Source: Goniomonas avonlea (taxonomy: Eukaryota; Cryptophyceae; Goniomonadida; Goniomonadaceae). Taken from it: a stretch of DNA of 21,797 bases. Within the stretch, counting starts at the first letter, position 1; each line of letters begins with the position of its first letter. The position numbers and the translations under genes were made by a program. The stretch is from NCBI GenBank assembly GCA_003573635.1, contig QUTJ01031816.1, forward strand, positions 1 to 21,797. The letters run 5' to 3'. The notes under the pieces are model-generated. The model was given only the letters and a program-made list of their open reading frames with translations. It did no database searches and was not told the origin of the DNA. Shown here in pieces: positions 20,506 to 21,797 of this stretch.

Positions 20506-21497
20506 GGCATTATCCCCAGATAACCTCCAAACTTCTCCTCCGTGCTGAAGTCTCCTCGCTTGGGGCAGCCTTCCAGACTGTACTGGAGCTAAAGCGTTGT
20601 GCTGAATAGGCAGATGTCATTGTCTTCACTGTGTAAATTCGTAATGGCCACGGGCATACTAACGTGCCCAAACTCCGTTAGTTTCGCGTCTCAAGTAGGA
20701 TCAATTGAGAACACACCGGTCAGCTCGTGGAATAAAGACATTTAGTTGAGTTCGCTCTGATTTATAATCATTCCAAAGAGTGTAATCTACGTGCTAGCAC
20801 TGCCACTGTGTGGTTGTTTCGCTCCTTTGTGACCCCCCAGCGCCGGTCGCATTTCACCATAATTTTATTTAGACTACTCGTTGGATGCTCGTGATTTGCT
20901 GGTGTGTGGTGTGGGTTGGAGCCTCAGCACACCTGCGAACTTAGATAAATTACTACCCCTTCACTCACACCAATACATTGATGACACCATGTGCAATTTC
21001 TAGAGGGCTGGCTCGCGCTGTCAGTGTTGACAGCGCGGCCGAACTGGGTGCGTGACCGGAACTGAACGCATGAACTTTTGCATTCATATGCTTTGCTTGC
21101 TTGTGTTGGTTTTAAAAATTAAAATATGTCGTTCGGCTCTGCGGGTAAATTTAGCAGTGGGAGGGCACATTTGTAGCATTCAATCCTTATTTGAATGAAT
21201 GCATACAGAGTTAGTGTCACTGCACTAGTTTTGTGTACTGCCGCACTAGCGGAGATGTGATTGTTATCTCTGATAGGATCTAGGAGCTCGATTTAGGATT
21301 CGCGCTGAGCAGGAGACGCTCAGCAGCGTTTGAACGGCAGCCGCTCCGTTTTCTCGATTTCACCGCTAGCGTGGAGAACGTTGGACGCTTAGTTAGTGAT
21401 GATCGTTGATGTGGGTGTTGGGGGGACTTTGGACTCGAGGGTGTCTCATCAGGGTTGACGGGACAGCAGCGAGAGTGTTTTGGATTTATTGATCTGT

Positions 21498-21518
21498 CAT
21501 TGGCGCCATGCGCCAATG
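21498..21518. repeat. Perfect 9-bp hairpin with 3-nt loop
   Basis: cattggcgc / cat / gcgccaatg forms a perfect stem-loop. It contains the CCAAT/ATTGG core on both strands. No downstream gene is visible to tie it to. Confidence 0.8.
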
Positions 21519-21587
21519 TTTGCTAAACTTGTGATTCATTCAATAATTTTTCACCTAAGTACTCACCTTGGTGTGTCGGCGCGAGGT

Positions 21588-21797
21588 ACGCCAAGCACCG
21601 CTAACGCTGTTGCGCCACCACGCCGAAACGAGTGACCGGCTACGGACTTGTCTCCCCCCGTCCTCGCTCCCTCTCCTTACGCCAAGCACCGCTAACGCTG
21701 TTGCGCCACCACGCCGAAACGAGTGACCGGCTACGGACTTGTCTCCGCCCGTCTCTCCTCCCTCTCCCTTGTCTCCTCCCTCTCTCCCCCCGCCCTC
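21588..21797. repeat. 91-bp tandem duplication with tRNA A-box-like core
   Basis: The unit beginning acgccaagcaccgctaac occurs at 21588 and 21679. The first 68 or so bases are identical, followed by a diverging C/T-rich tail that continues to the window edge. On the minus strand each copy reads GGTGGCGCAACAGCGTTAGC, close to the tRNA D-arm/A-box of tRNA-derived SINEs. I see no matching B-box or cloverleaf, so a full tRNA is not supported. Confidence 0.7.

Larger units (their letters stand above)
19868..21587. other. Gene-poor 3' region
   Basis: No recognisable family or reliable exon chain was found. A possible small exon 20268-20295 (acceptor gacgcag, donor gtgtag) and another at 20325-20377 might continue the protease fragment but encode nothing diagnostic. 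Beyond 20400 the composition is more A/T-rich and holds the inverted repeat and hairpin listed separately. A minus frame at 21516-21280 (78 codons, Ser/Lys/Arg-rich) has no support beyond being open. Confidence 0.45.

Noticed and set aside
21280-21516. 78-codon minus frame, Ser/Lys/Arg-rich
   Set aside because: Open but without homology or splice support; likely chance.

Overview
This is nuclear DNA from a eukaryote, most likely a free-living unicellular one. The genes are split by GT-AG introns, many only 43-50 nt long, and the standard code fits (TAA and TAG stops close good exons). A bacterial-type elongation factor Tu has a mitochondrial-style leader. I cannot name the lineage; the mix of plexin-like PSI modules, FG-GAP-type propeller and RING-H2 suggests a protist with animal-like surface proteins. 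All gene models were built by hand from exon phase, splice sites and family motifs.

Layout. (1) 1-1914, minus: a low-complexity basic protein with repeated K-S-P-G motifs, running off the left edge. (2) 2063-4493, plus: nuclear gene for mitochondrial EF-Tu, 12 exons including a hidden leader exon, divergent from gene 1 across about 150 bp. (3) About 4600-7660: 3 kb with no recognisable gene, holding microsatellites and short direct repeats. (4) 7663-16220, minus: one 19-exon gene for a predicted 1594-residue type I membrane protein. It has a signal peptide, an FG-GAP-like beta-propeller, a long run of cysteine-rich modules, three PSI modules, one transmembrane helix, a GLD-like motif, a RING-H2 finger and a Pro-rich tail. 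It looks like a cell-surface receptor that is itself a ubiquitin ligase. (5) 16391-19123, plus: a pepsin-like aspartic protease gene lacking its first catalytic (DTGS) segment, divergent from gene 4 across 170 bp. (6) 19360 to about 19870, plus: a separate fragment carrying exactly that missing DTGS segment. (7) 19870-21797: gene-poor, with an inverted repeat, a hairpin and a 91-bp tandem duplication containing a tRNA A-box-like sequence.

The most interesting item is gene 4. Its 19 exons join in phase to 4785 nt, exactly 1595 codons, and nothing I know of in named families has this architecture: the intracellular half resembles plant ATL ligases (TM, GLD, RING-H2) and the outside resembles integrin/plexin-type ectodomains. 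Its three PSI exons are each exactly 147 nt and phase 1-1, a clear trace of exon duplication. The genes show no operon-like functional link; the two close divergent pairs are the only shared-regulation hint.
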